Source: Trichoderma breve (lineage: Eukaryota; Ascomycota; Sordariomycetes; Hypocreales; Hypocreaceae). From it: a DNA stretch of 64,000 nucleotides. Positions 41,723 to 52,926 of this stretch are shown piece by piece. How positions within the stretch are numbered: the stretch's first letter is position 1; each line of letters opens with the position of its first letter. Location of the stretch: the NCBI RefSeq assembly GCF_028502605.1, contig NC_079235.1:3410001-3474000 (forward strand). The letters run 5' to 3'. The notes under the pieces are model-generated. The model saw only the letters and a list, made by a program, of their open reading frames with translations. It was not told the DNA's origin and ran no database searches. Made by a program: the position numbers and the translations under genes.

Positions 41723-44700
41723 TGAACTCTTATACTCTTAGTAAAAGGCCTATTTAAATATTGAATAATGAAAATAATAATAGCTTATATAATGATTTTG
41801 ATAAATAAAAATTCAGCTATTAAGGTGCAAAGGCAATAGTGTTAGTAGCCTAGTACTTATTCAACGCTATGTTATTTATCCAAGGTGCATACCCTCCTTA
41901 GATCGGGTCATAACACATAGTAGTACTTTTTATCAGCCCCTTGTTCTGTAATTGCTAATATAGGCTGCGCATTCCCAACGGCGTTGACGTTATCCATGCA
42001 GGGTGTAGTTCAACAAGGTCCGGCTCCTCCTGCTGCAGGCTACCGGGTAAGGCTGAAAATGCTGTGGAGTTGATAGTGTCTGCATCCTCCCTGGTGGCTA
42101 TCTCCCATGGCATTGTAGGAGTCCACATCGGTAATGCAATCCATTCAAGCTACTGCTCCGTCTAATCCTTGAATAACTATGATATCTTAGAATCGGTTTC
42201 CTAAAAACTATTTGTTAATATTGAAAAAATAGTCTTGTCTGAACTTGTAGTTTTCGTAATGTATATTGCTAGTGCTCCATTCGGATTGCATACTGCCACT
42301 AATAGTTACTAGCCTATCGAGTTCATGAGGTAGATACATCTACTTTTGGACGAACATCATTTGAACGAGCATCATTTGGTCGCTCACAAGTTCTCACATT
42401 GACCCTATTTTTTTCTTATTGTACCCTTTGTTGAGATAGTAACGTATGAGGAACTACAAAGGATGCTTGAGCCCTCCAAATTTCGGAGCTTGTGCTTGTC
42501 TGCCGCATCATCATCGTCATTTCCTTCATTAGAGGATCTGGGACTCTTTATACTCCTGCTTTTATCTCTCTTCGTTAATGGTAAATATCATATTGCTTGC
42601 CCATTCATTTATATCTGCGTCTTCCATCTTTTGGCGGGGAGATTTGCCCAAGAGCTAAATGCTCATCATAATACCTCCGAGCTTCAGCATTGATTGGATA
42701 CTGCCCGGAAGGATAGAAGCTATCGCCTCTCATACTCGCCAATCGGAGAATTGAACGCCATCACTTCTAGCCAATAATTATCACAATTTCTCTGGGAGAC
42801 TATCAATAAAGAATACCATGCTAATTCTGGACTTTGCGGATAAGGAAACGACTATAATCCAGGTCGTTACTACAGCAGCGGCAGTGAAATATTATATACG
42901 TCGGGTCAAGAGTATTGACAACCAAACGATAAGTGTTCTTGCCGTACAAGACATGAATGTTGCTGTTCGAGTTTCTCAATATGGCAGCGAATCCAGCGAT
43001 GACTTTACGAAGAGTAATGTAGACACTCGGAACCATGAGCAGACGACTGCTGAAACAACGAAACCACATAGATGATCTTCAGTCTCTTAATATCACTTTA
43101 AACCCCCTTTTTTGGCTAGGGAAAGAAATCCACTCGAGGCCATTAATGACATCGTTGTATCTCGAACTTCTGCCTTTATCACCTTTCTTTGAATGAAAAT
43201 TGAACTTGAAGTTGTCTGACTTGGTTGAAATATTAAATAAAAATACGAGTACATTCACGCTAGAATGCATGGGCGGACTGAGGTATCATCAATAACAATA
43301 TCAAGAGTTTCATGTTACTGTACTTGCTCCCATGATTGAGGCGTTATGCTTCTTGATTTTAAAACAGCCCCCCTTGGGATTTCCCCTCCCCCGACCTGGA
43401 AAAGAGATCCATGGCTTATCAGAAGACGCATGGACTCTTGGCATTACAATGTTCTATATGCCCCGCGGAATCCCATTGCGTCAATGGGATTTCAACAGTC
43501 GGACCAACAAAAGCTTATTCAACACCAAAACCAATGGGCAAACGAAGGATGGAGCTAATCGCTTTCACATGAGCCGAATTTGCTCAAAACCCAAGATCCA
43601 TGGCAAATCAAAGCTGTGGTCGTCACATCAGGACTAGACGGCTTGGACCTTGAATGCTGCCTAGGTCGAGGCCGTCAGCAGGTACAGGAGCTGTGCCCAA
43701 GCTGTGTTCATCGACGGCTCCTTTGACGCCTGCCTGTCACATGCAATGTCCGCACATGTAACAATAGATTGAGAGAATGCAAAGCTACCACAGCTGGCTA
43801 CGCAAAATGTGGCGTGGCTAATACACGTTCACACGAGGTGGTAGGGCCAGGCGCAAACATCTAACTGGTGCTCTTTAGCTTGCATGCGCTGATTTTGCTT
43901 CCAGCTATTCCAGACTGGAACTGGTCAAATTATACGACGGGAGTCTGGTGCTTGAATGTGATACGGAGCATGTTGGCCGAAAGACACCATTCCGAGTAGT
44001 CTAGGGCTTCGGTGAAGCTTCAGTCGGCCAAAACACCCAACAGCGTTCAGGTTGCGTGATTGCGTCTTAAAGATGCGACGCACCCTTATATGTGCATCGG
44101 ACGGCCAACAACGGATCACATGGCGATATTTTCTCCGTAGGCATGCACGAACGCACCAATTGCACGAGCCCGGCAGCATGCGACGATGCAGCCGGCCTGC
44201 AAGCTGCTGAGCAGGACCCTGGCAGTTTTGAGGGCTATTCCATTAGCCGAGACAGGGATTGGCGGGAGCAGATCCTGAAAATCTTCAAGCGCACGAAGCG
44301 ACGGTAATCATTTATTACAGTATGCATAATTAGTTATTGTTCCTTGTTAACCACGGTGATGTGCGAAAGTGGCGTTTTGTTGGCCGCGACTTGTGCCCGT
44401 CAAAGAGGACACGATAACCGGCAAAGTGGACAATAGGAGGGCACGAAAAGAAAAAGGAGAGAGCACCACATAGTCAAATAGTATAGCCGAAGCCTCGTGG
44501 GCTAGCAATGCGAAACCAACGGATGCCTTGGGGCAGCGGAGTCCAAGCACAGCAGGGCGACTCCAACTTTCTGGATCCAGTGCGAGAATCCCGAGCCTGG
44601 TGTTGCAGAGTTGCAGTGCAGCGGGGGGCCAAAGACGGCGCCATCTGCAAGCTTGTGAAATCGCGACGGCTGGTTGGCCGGAGGAAGAGGCTATTGGCGA

Positions 44701-45993
44701 TGCCCCCACGCACGTCCTCCGCAGTGTTTGGAATCGGACATTGACATAACAGCGTGCCTTGCGGGAGGATTGGAGCTAGGCATTGAGTGAGCAAGGTGAA
44801 GGTGAGGGTTTAATTGCAGCTGTGCGTGCGAGTAAGTGAGGCACAGTGCAGGACGGGGCGCGGTGGTTCGACGGTTGGACGGGATGATGGGATGAGATGG
44901 GACGGTGGAGGCAATCGTCGCTTTGATCAGCAGGAGGCGAATTGTAAAAACAGGCTGGCGATGGAGGATTTGCGGGACGCAGTGCTGCAACAGCTACGTA
45001 ACCGTGTTCCGAACATACAGTATTACAGTAATACAGTATCAATACGGTAGTACGATGTAGGCAAATGCTTGTTGAGGTGTGCAAGGTGCAAAGAAAGTAC
45101 TGTAGGAACCCAGCATTTACCGCAGCTGGTTAAGAGGCAACAGGTAAGCAGGGCACTGAATGGAGCACCCGGTTGGTGCAAACATGAACACTGTCCAAAT
45201 ACAGTACAGCCCCAGAGATAAGGACGGGGGCGCACATGGCGAGTCCTGCCGAACCTGCTGCTGAGCTTGAATTCTTTAACAAAACGAATGAGCAAATGGA
45301 TGCGGCGATACGGCCGCGACGGCCGCTCTCACTGGCTGCGGCGTCCCAAGTGGAGGTGGGGAAGCAGGACTTTGCAGGCGTCAAAGGCGTTGCAAGTGGC
45401 ACTAGACAGTCGGGGTGGCCTATTCTCGCTGTGCGAGGGACTTGCGCGGTACCTGCAACCCCAGCCGGGAGCCCAGCAAAATGGATGTCACGGCGGTGGG
45501 GCTTCAGCTGATTGATTTCTCAGCACGGCCTGTGCAGGCGCTAAAAGGGCCTTTCTGGCCCACTGCAGTCGGAGACCCTCGGCCAGCCGTCGGTTACTGG
45601 CACGTTGCACGCATTTTCGCTGCCAGGAAAAACTCCACTGGGGCCACTGAAGGGCTGGAGAGTCATAACCCCGATCCGAGCAATTCATGAGGTGGCTTCC
45701 CTGCGATCTCGCTACAGTCTCGTGTTAGCATCTTCTTTTCTTCAACCCATCATCACCGACGTCACGCATCTTCCGTCGAAAAGGCCAGATTATTAGACGG
45801 CGCGCCATCGCATCTCTCACCGAAGCGATATTTGCTTGGATTGTCCGTTTTTACACAATATCGGACACGACTTTTCTCTCTCGACGGCACACCGTCCCGC
45901 AGCGTCGACATTTGATCACGACGACCTCAAGACTGCGAGACGCAATCAATCGGCGACGACAACCTCGCCTTTCGCTTCTTGACGAGAACTGCC
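41723..45993. other. 4.3-kb gene-poor region, partly AT-rich; bZIP promoter at right end
   Basis: No gene could be supported. 41740-43330 is AT-rich with only short frames. 43340-43640 has a short frame resembling a kinase segment (SEDAWTLGITMFYM). 44340-45900 is GC-richer and includes the promoter/leader of the bZIP gene; an upstream ATG at 45687 opens a 13-codon frame. An ACAGTATTACAGTAATACAGT stretch near 45017 is locally repetitive. The region could hold decayed genes or unannotated non-coding RNA. Confidence 0.45.
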
Positions 45994-47416
45994 ATGTCGA
46001 CTTACAACGGCCGACACGGTCCCAACGTGTCGCAGTACCTCCGCGACCTCAACACCATCAGCCCTACGGATACCACCGCCGTTGAGGAGCCGTTCAACAT
46101 GGAGGAGGATTTGGCTCTCTTCACAAACACTCAGTTCTTCGACTTCGACTCTGGCCAGAACACCGACTTCCAGGCTCAAGCTCAACCTGTCAAGACTGAG
46201 GGCAAGGCACCCCACAGTGGCACCACATCTGAGGATGTCAGCGCAGCACCATCTGTGATCGGTGAAATGCCCAACTTGGATTTCATGTCCGGTGAGTATT
46301 TTTGGTTCTACTTGCACACCTGCTTTACTTTTCGATGTTTTTGCTCTTTTTGCCCTATATTTTTTCTGCAATACATTTCCTTCATTCCTGGAAGAAACCA
46401 GACCCTGGTTTTTTTCCCTTTCCAGCCAAACCCGCGCACTCTAGCGTCACGGGCACGCTTCGTCAACCATCTCCGCAATCACCTCGCAGAACTCGCGGCC
46501 CATCCAACGGGCCCTTGCATCTTTTGGTCCTTTTGCTGCTCTATTCCCCTCTTCTGTTTGGCTGCTGCCATTGGGACGAGCTGTCTCTTAGATGGATGCG
46601 ATGCAGCAAAAGTGCTGCTGGAGTGCGCCTACGAGTGGGGCATCCCGCACATCCCATGCGCTGACAAATCCCGGGGCGATGGTGCAATACCTCGTGATTT
46701 TGACACTCTCATCGCCAATGCAACCATGGCTCAGCGAAGCGTTACTACTGGCCATGGATGCTTCGGGGCCTATATCCCCTTTCTCTATACCCGTCATGTT
46801 GCCGTCTTGTTTTTTGTCTCGTCTCGTCTCTTTTACTGCTCACCCGTAATCCATTGGTGTGAGGGATCATTACTTGGCGTTGCCGTGCTAATCATCCATG
46901 ATATCAGAGTTTACCTTTGACTATAACAATAACTCATATGCGGCGCCCCACATGAACAACTTCCCGGAACAGAGCTTCCAGCCCCTGCAGCCAAACCACG
47001 GCCACGTACCGGTTCCTCCTCACCATGCGCGGTTCCATCAGGCACCCCCGCAGGTTGGTGACAAGCGCAAGTCCGAGTCCCTGAACCAGGAGGAGGCCGC
47101 TAGAATGGCTGCCGAGGAGGACAAGCGGAGACGGAACACTGCCGCCAGTGCTCGATTCCGTATCAAGAAGAAGCAACGCGAACAGGCCCTCGAGAAGTCT
47201 GCCAAGGAGATGTCTGACAAGGTCTCCAACCTGGAGAGCAAGGTGTCTCAGCTTGAGACCGAGAACAAGTGGCTAAAGAACCTTCTTGTCGAGAAGAACG
47301 AGGGCAGTGAGGACATTGTCGCCTTGTGGAAGGAGTTCACCAAGCACGCCAGTCAGAAGGCCAAGACAACACCTGCTGAGTCAAGTAGCGGCGAAAAGCT
47401 CAAAGAAGAGCGATGA
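45994..47416 (+). CDS. cys-3: bZIP transcription factor, CYS-3/MetR-like sulfur regulator
   Basis: 268 aa from exons 45994-46291 and 46908-47416. The start is the ATG giving MSTYNGRHGPNVSQYLRDL. The C-terminal bZIP has the basic region RRRNTAASARFRIKKKQRE (with NxxxSARFR rather than NxxAAxxxR) and leucine heptads in VSNLESKVSQLETENKWLKNLL. This basic region is characteristic of CYS-3/MetR proteins, which activate sulfate assimilation and cysteine/methionine genes when sulfur is low. The acidic N-terminal part (EEPFNMEEDLALFTNTQFFDF) probably activates transcription. The intron is 616 nt, about ten times the local norm, and carries a long open frame of its own. The orthology is inferred from the basic region. 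Confidence 0.82.
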
Positions 47417-47811
47417 AGAAGAAAGCTGTTCGAGCTTCTTGATAAATCACATCTCATCCCTCGAGTTTTCCAACCTGCATAATGTCGCTTTTGATTGGAA
47501 GGGGTGAGGGGGCGTTGTTTTGGTTATTGGCGTTTTATTATTGTTAACTGGGCGGGCGGGAGCTTTGTCTTTGTCCTGGGAAGATTTGGATCATGGAATA
47601 CCCGATCCATATCTGGGACTGAAATGAACAAAGGCCGGGGCGGCGGAAATCCGTTTTTTGCAATCTTTTTTATACGTGGCACATATATCCAAAGTGGTGG
47701 AGATAGAGAGCCAAAGTAAAAGAATTGAGCTCTATGTGGAATGACGCTTTATTTATATTACATGAAACGTTCTCTTTACTCTCTCTCCGAATCAGGTCCA
47801 TTGATTATGCT
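47417..47811. other. Intergenic, convergent 3' ends
   Basis: 395 bp between the bZIP gene and the small conserved gene. It probably contains 3' UTRs; no other signal was seen. Confidence 0.6.
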
Positions 47812-48246
47812 CTATTGTTTGCCTGAAGTGTCGTGATTGCCACTAGCGCCTATGCTGTCATTGCTCCCTTCACTGATGCCACGGGCCTTTCGCAGGGCTG
47901 CCAAGCGTTGCTGGTTCCGCTTGCCGATGATGCGAAGGGTGTTTTCCTTTTCGATGTCTGCCATCTTATCCCAGTTGGAGATGCGGGACATTGTGCCGTC
48001 GACGTTGACGACCATGGGGCCGAGGGCGTCTAGTTTGACGGTTGTGCCTGAGCCGCTGACGTCGAGGGTTGTGACGTTTTCAGTATTTGAACCGGGAGCA
48101 GGGAGAGCATTGCGAGATGAAGGCTCTGTTGAAGGGGATGAATCGTCTTTAGGTGAGCTCATGTTGGAAGTAGATGATGAAAAGGGCGAGATGAGAGAGC
48201 GAGATATGAAGGGCTTGCGGAAGGCGAAGATGCTGCGGCGAAGCAT
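47812..48246 (-). CDS. Small conserved fungal protein, possibly mitochondrial
   Basis: A single-exon gene of 144 aa from ATG 48246. The N-terminus MLRRSIFAFRKPFISRSLIS is Arg/Ser-rich and non-acidic, like a mitochondrial presequence. A Ser/Pro-rich linker follows. The C-terminal block GPMVVNVDGTMSRISNW followed by MADIEKENTLRIIGKRNQQRLAALR is compact and charged, the kind of segment that is conserved in small fungal proteins. I cannot name a function. It is divergent, at long distance, from the aminotransferase gene. Confidence 0.65.
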   Translation of the reverse strand: MLRRSIFAFRKPFISRSLISPFSSSTSNMSSPKDDSSPSTEPSSRNALPAPGSNTENVTTLDVSGSGTTVKLDALGPMVVNVDGTMSRISNWDKMADIEKENTLRIIGKRNQQRLAALRKARGISEGSNDSIGASGNHDTSGKQ

Positions 48247-50829
48247 TGGCCTTGCGTATCGATGAAACCGGCGTGTTATACAAAAGGATGAAACGGGATT
48301 GCCTTGCCAAGGGCCTTATCAGTCTTGTAGTTCTTTTGATGTGTAGTTGGCCTGAGACTGCAGCCGTGGTGGATGCCAGAAGATGCAGCTAGAAGAAAGG
48401 CTGGGGTACAGTACGATTCGAATCCGATCGGATGGCCGTTCCGCGTGAAGCTCCGATTTTAGAGTGTGTAGGATCAGAATCAGGTGTTTCAAGCCAAAGC
48501 TGGGTCTATTTATTTTTTATGGGACTCGAAGGTTGATGGTTGTTGACGATGGTTCTAGAATTTTGTGTTGGCGATTTTTTTTTTCTTGGTTGAGGCTAGA
48601 CTAATAACCCCTCCTTGCTGTTGTAATTGGTCGATTTTAGATGGGAGTGGCTCGTCTGTACTCCTCTAACTTACAGCGTTTTTTGAGATGCAGATGAAGC
48701 AGCTTTTCTGTCTGCACAATGGATCAGAATATTTGCTCCGGCTGCTATGCTCTTCTAGTATTCGGTGACATACTATTTACTGGCTAAGAAATTCTGATAG
48801 TTCCCGTCCCCATACATGTACGTAATATGGGATACCGGATGCTAAACCACCCCGTTTTAATACGGAGAAATACGTTCAAGTAACTACAGTACGCCCGGGG
48901 GGCTGCCGGGTCTCCAGATAGTTCCCAGTCTTTTGCTTGTCCTACGCATGAATTAAAATAAATCGGCCGCGTTAGTCAAGTCCGGCAGTGGATGCCGTAG
49001 AGTACTCGTAACACGAAAAAAGAAATAAATCTTTTTGTGCACGCGGGCAGTTGGACTGGCTGTTGATGTTTGTTGAGGCTCAAGTAGGGTTCTGCCAAGC
49101 AATAACCCCTCATTCTCCCGACCTGTCTTCTTACAGTACCTTGTTCTGTTTGTTAGAAGTTGGAGAACTCCCGTGGTTTTCGAATTTGTCGTGTCTCAAT
49201 GCGCCAAGCTAGCGAATACTACCGTCTGCTTTCGTTCTTACTGCTGATGTCGGGCACTCTACTAGCTGATGGATCTCTCCGGGCGCGGAGCGCGCTGGGA
49301 GCATCTCCTGAATCAGACGCAGGACGCAACTCCATACAAAAAGTTGGGCATCGCGGCGGGAGTGAGGGGCGATACGGAGTCGGGCGGTAGTTTCCGGGAC
49401 GCAAAGATGAGTGGCCACCTGTCTCGAGCTTTGTTTTGTATATCAGGCATAATAAAGGGATGAAGGAGGATTTGAGGGGGCCGATGGCTGTGATTGTTTT
49501 CGTGGCCCCTGTAGCTACGGGTGATCAGGTTTTTTTTTTGTTTTTTTTTTGTTTCGGGGTTTGTTACTCCGTAGCTGTGATCGACATGCTCAAGTGCATT
49601 GTTCTCGTCCATGCGTGTGGCTTCGTATTACGACGAAACATCAAAAAGTGAGACATTGTGACCTGCAGCGGGCGGTTACAATGTCTCACTTTTTGAAGGC
49701 GGCCTCACCGAAAAAAGACAAGGCAGTTGCTTGACTTATACTACCTGCCGAGCTCTCTATTTGCGACATTCCCCCGACGTCGAGCATGAGGCCTCTTGTT
49801 AGTCTGTTGGACATGTTCCGTATCAGGCCGGCAGAGCTGGTAAATGCGAGGCCCTGGACACCGCTCCTTTTTTTCTCCTGGTTCTGTTGTTCTGCATTTC
49901 CTGCAGGGTCAGCTATGCAAGCTCCACAGCTGGAGATTTAGCAGGATTTTTTGTTTGGATGAAAGTGATCAACTAACATGCATCTGTGGTGGAGGAAGAG
50001 GAGAAGGGGGAAGAGGAGTAAGGTGGTGGGAATAGCCTCACTGCGGCCTGAGTTGCCTATGTTTCCCCCTGGATCTAACGTGACGCCTACTAACGCCTGC
50101 TCTCTGAAAGACAACACACAAAACTCTTCAAATTCGACTATCCTATCTAATTCCTCTTTTTTGCCGTTTACAAAGCCCTATTTTTTAATTCATTCACCTT
50201 TGGACGATCCTCCTGCCACCGGCCTTGCCGTCACTCACATCGGTTGGTCCATGCCGGTTTTAGTTACAAGCTGCAAAGCCTCTTCCCCCCGTTTGGTCAC
50301 ACTTGGTGCCCAGACAGCGTCCCGGATTGGCAGCCGAACAGCGGCCTCTCCACCTGAAAAGAACCGGCCTGTGGCATTTGGGGCCCCTACCAGGAGGGTC
50401 ATCTGAAGAATCTAGCGCTGTGGTTTGGTACGGATCCGTTTGTTAGTGGCCCCCCTCTGGGCCTCTCAAATTGCTCCGTATATAGGTCGAGCTTCGCGGT
50501 GACGCCCCCAGAGAATCCGGATCGTAGTTTTTCTTGTCCAGCTTCATTGTTTGCTACACAAGTACAGAGGCTTCAACTCCCTTTTTTACGCATCGCCCCT
50601 GAAGCTCAGACAATTCCTGCCTTGCTCCTCACGCTTCGTAGCTGAGTGACGTTGTACCGTGCCGTTCTTCCGAAGGCCGTCCTACCTCCGGGTCTTTCTC
50701 TGGAAAGCAGATCTCTTTTTTCCATTTCACCTCCGGTTTGTTGCTTCAACTCCAATCTTTTTCTTTCCCACTGTTAGAGCAGAATAACTGATCAATCCGG
50801 CCATTCTTATAGTCCAACAAACCGCCAAG
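48247..50829. other. 2.6-kb intergenic region with hairpin repeat and long pyrimidine-rich leader
   Basis: Divergent promoter region of the small protein and the aminotransferase. It contains a strong 56-nt hairpin (49641-49696), T-rich runs at 49529-49551, and a CT-rich stretch from about 50530 to 50829 typical of a highly expressed fungal gene's leader. Short frames (e.g. near 49160-49460) show no protein-like features. Confidence 0.5.
49641..49696. repeat. Near-perfect inverted repeat (23-bp arms, 10-nt loop)
   Basis: The arm TCAAAAAGTGAGACATTGT (49641-49659) is the exact reverse complement of 49678-49696. After one mismatch the pairing continues for three more bases, giving 23-bp arms (49641-49663 and 49674-49696) around a 10-nt loop. 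It could be a miniature element remnant or a structured RNA; no coding function. Confidence 0.85.
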
Positions 50830-52926
50830 ATGTTCTCCGGACGCAAGTTCTCCATCAATCGCCACACCGGCGCACCGAAGCCGCTGCTGCGACGCTTCAG
50901 CAATGTCGAGCCCTCGATGAACGGTTAGTGATACCTCTACACCGTCTCTATGCCGGGATGCGCACAGCGACTACTTGTGTAGTTTTGCTCCCTTCATTTT
51001 CCCATCGATCAATTCATCAGAAATTTTCGCCACCGTCGCTATTCTCTCCTTTCCACGCGTGGCAGTTTCACGATGGTGGCGGCCGTCAGAAGCAGCGGTG
51101 GCGCACGACTGGGCTTGATTGTTTCTTTTGTCCAGACCCCGCCATAAAAACCCAACCCCAACTCCAAAGCCCAATCAATTACCCCTCCCCCGCAGCGTGT
51201 TAGCCCAGCGCAGCCACCGCCAAATTAACCCGGCAATTCATTGTCCGAATTGCCAAATCAACTCTACCAGAATGTTCATATCTTTGAGGCGAGGCTGACC
51301 GCGTTTTGGCCTGACAGAGATTCAATCCAAGGTCCACAGACAATTCCGCAATGCGCACGAAGGTCACATGCCCCACGCCGGCCTGGACGCCAGCCGATCG
51401 TCCACCGGTGTCATCTGGTGCACTGAGCGTGCCAGCGAGTATGGTTTCCTGGAGGAGCCCGATGCGTGGGCCAACCTTGGCCAAGGTGCCCCCGAAGTTG
51501 AGGACGAAATTGCCGGCTGCTTCAAGCGACCCGACACCATCAACATCAGCGTTGCGGCGCGAGAGTACGGCCCTACAGCGGGTATCAAGCCCCTGAGAGA
51601 GGCTGTTGCCAAGCTCTACAACGAGACGCACCGTCAGGGCAAGGAGAGCCAGTACACCTGGGAGAACGTTGCCATTGTTCCCGGTGGTCGTGCTGGCCTG
51701 ATCCGAATTGCCGCTGTCCTGGGTAGCTCATATCTGTCCTTCTTCTTGCCCGACTACACGGCGTACAATGAGATGCTCAGTTTGTTCAAGAACGTGAGTC
51801 TTGCTGTGGTCTGAAATCTGAGAGGCTAGGCAGATTTGACTTACACGCGCCATAGTTTGCGGCCATCCCCGTCCCCCTTTCCGAAGAGGACGGCTACCAT
51901 ATCCACCCCGACAAGATTGCTGAGGAAATTGCTCGTGGTACCTCTGTCATTCTTACCTCAAACCCCCGCAACCCTACCGGCCGAGTCGTTGCCAACCCTG
52001 AGCTGGCTGAGATCCAGGACCTCTGCCGAGGCCGCGCCACCTTCATCAGCGACGAGTTCTACTCTGGTTACAACTACACCAGCAACTGCGATGGTACCAC
52101 GATTTCGGCCGCCGAAAACGTCGAGGACGTCGATGAGGATGATGTCCTGATCATCGATGGTCTTACCAAGCGCTTCCGACTTCCTGGATGGCGAATTGCG
52201 TGGATCATTGGTCCTAAGGAGTACATCAGCGCGTGCGTTTTATCTTGCAATGCCGTTTTGGCCAATCCCGCGATTTTGCTGACGAATTCTTTAGCATCGG
52301 CTCATGTGGTAGCTACTTGGATGGCGGTGCTGTGCATGCCCTCCAGGAGGCTGCTGTCCCCATGCTTGAGCCAGCCACGGTTCAAAACGAGATGATTCAC
52401 CTCCAGCGCCACTTCCGAGTTCGTTCAACCACAAATACAATTTGAGAGTATAGGTCTAACTGGTGAATAGGACAAGCGCGACTACACTGTCCGTCGTCTG
52501 CGCGAGATGGGCTTCTCCATCAAATACGTCCCTGACTCTACCTTCTACCTGTATGGCCTATTTCAACCCCAAAGATTTCGTGTATATGACTGAGCTGACT
52601 ATTTGACCTTTGAAAGGTGGCTGAACCTCGAGGGCCTTCCTGATGCCATTTCAGACGGCCTCAACTTCTTCCAGGCCTGCTTGGAAGAAAAGGTCATTGT
52701 TGTTCCGGGTATCTTCTTTGATCTCAACCCCTCTCGACGACGTGACCTGTTCGACAGCCCGTGCCACCACTTCGTGCGTCTATCATACGGACCTAAAATG
52801 GACGTGCTCAAGCTTGGCCTGGACGGAATTGAGCGTGTTGTCAACAAGTATGGTTTTGCCCCAAGCTGCTGATCTAAAGCTATCGGTCACTGACATTTGC
52901 GGTCTAGGTTCAAGCGATCCAACTAA
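50830..52926 (+). CDS. PLP-dependent class I/II aminotransferase (ACC-synthase-like)
   Basis: 466 aa from exons 50830-50923, 51318-51793, 51856-52232, 52295-52418, 52471-52550, 52617-52847 and 52908-52926. The fold type I core is visible: LGQGAPE near the N-terminus, YGPTAGIKPLREAVAKLYN, VPGGRAGLIRIAAVL, TSNPRNPTGRVV, FISDEFYSGYNY and the PLP-lysine motif DGLTKRFRLPGWRIAWI, ending HFVRLSYGPKMDVL. Proteins of this type are annotated as ACC synthase-like or general aminotransferases; the substrate cannot be told from sequence. The N-terminus (RKFSINRHTGAPKPLLRRFS) is basic and may target mitochondria. The first intron is long (394 nt). The last intron (52848-52907, CACTGAC branch) gives a ...NKFKRSN end; without it the frame would stop at 52872. 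Confidence 0.87.

Noticed and set aside
42463..43075. Short plus-strand frames as genes
   Set aside because: AT-rich, no recognisable domain, no supporting splice structure.
44092..45515. Several 60-120-residue frames on both strands left of the bZIP gene
   Set aside because: Overlapping frames of similar length on both strands in GC-rich promoter DNA, none with family features.
46292..46907. Exon 1 of the bZIP gene reading through into the long open frame
   Set aside because: GGTGAGTATT is a strong donor, and splicing to ATATCAG gives the expected EFTFDY continuation and the bZIP domain.
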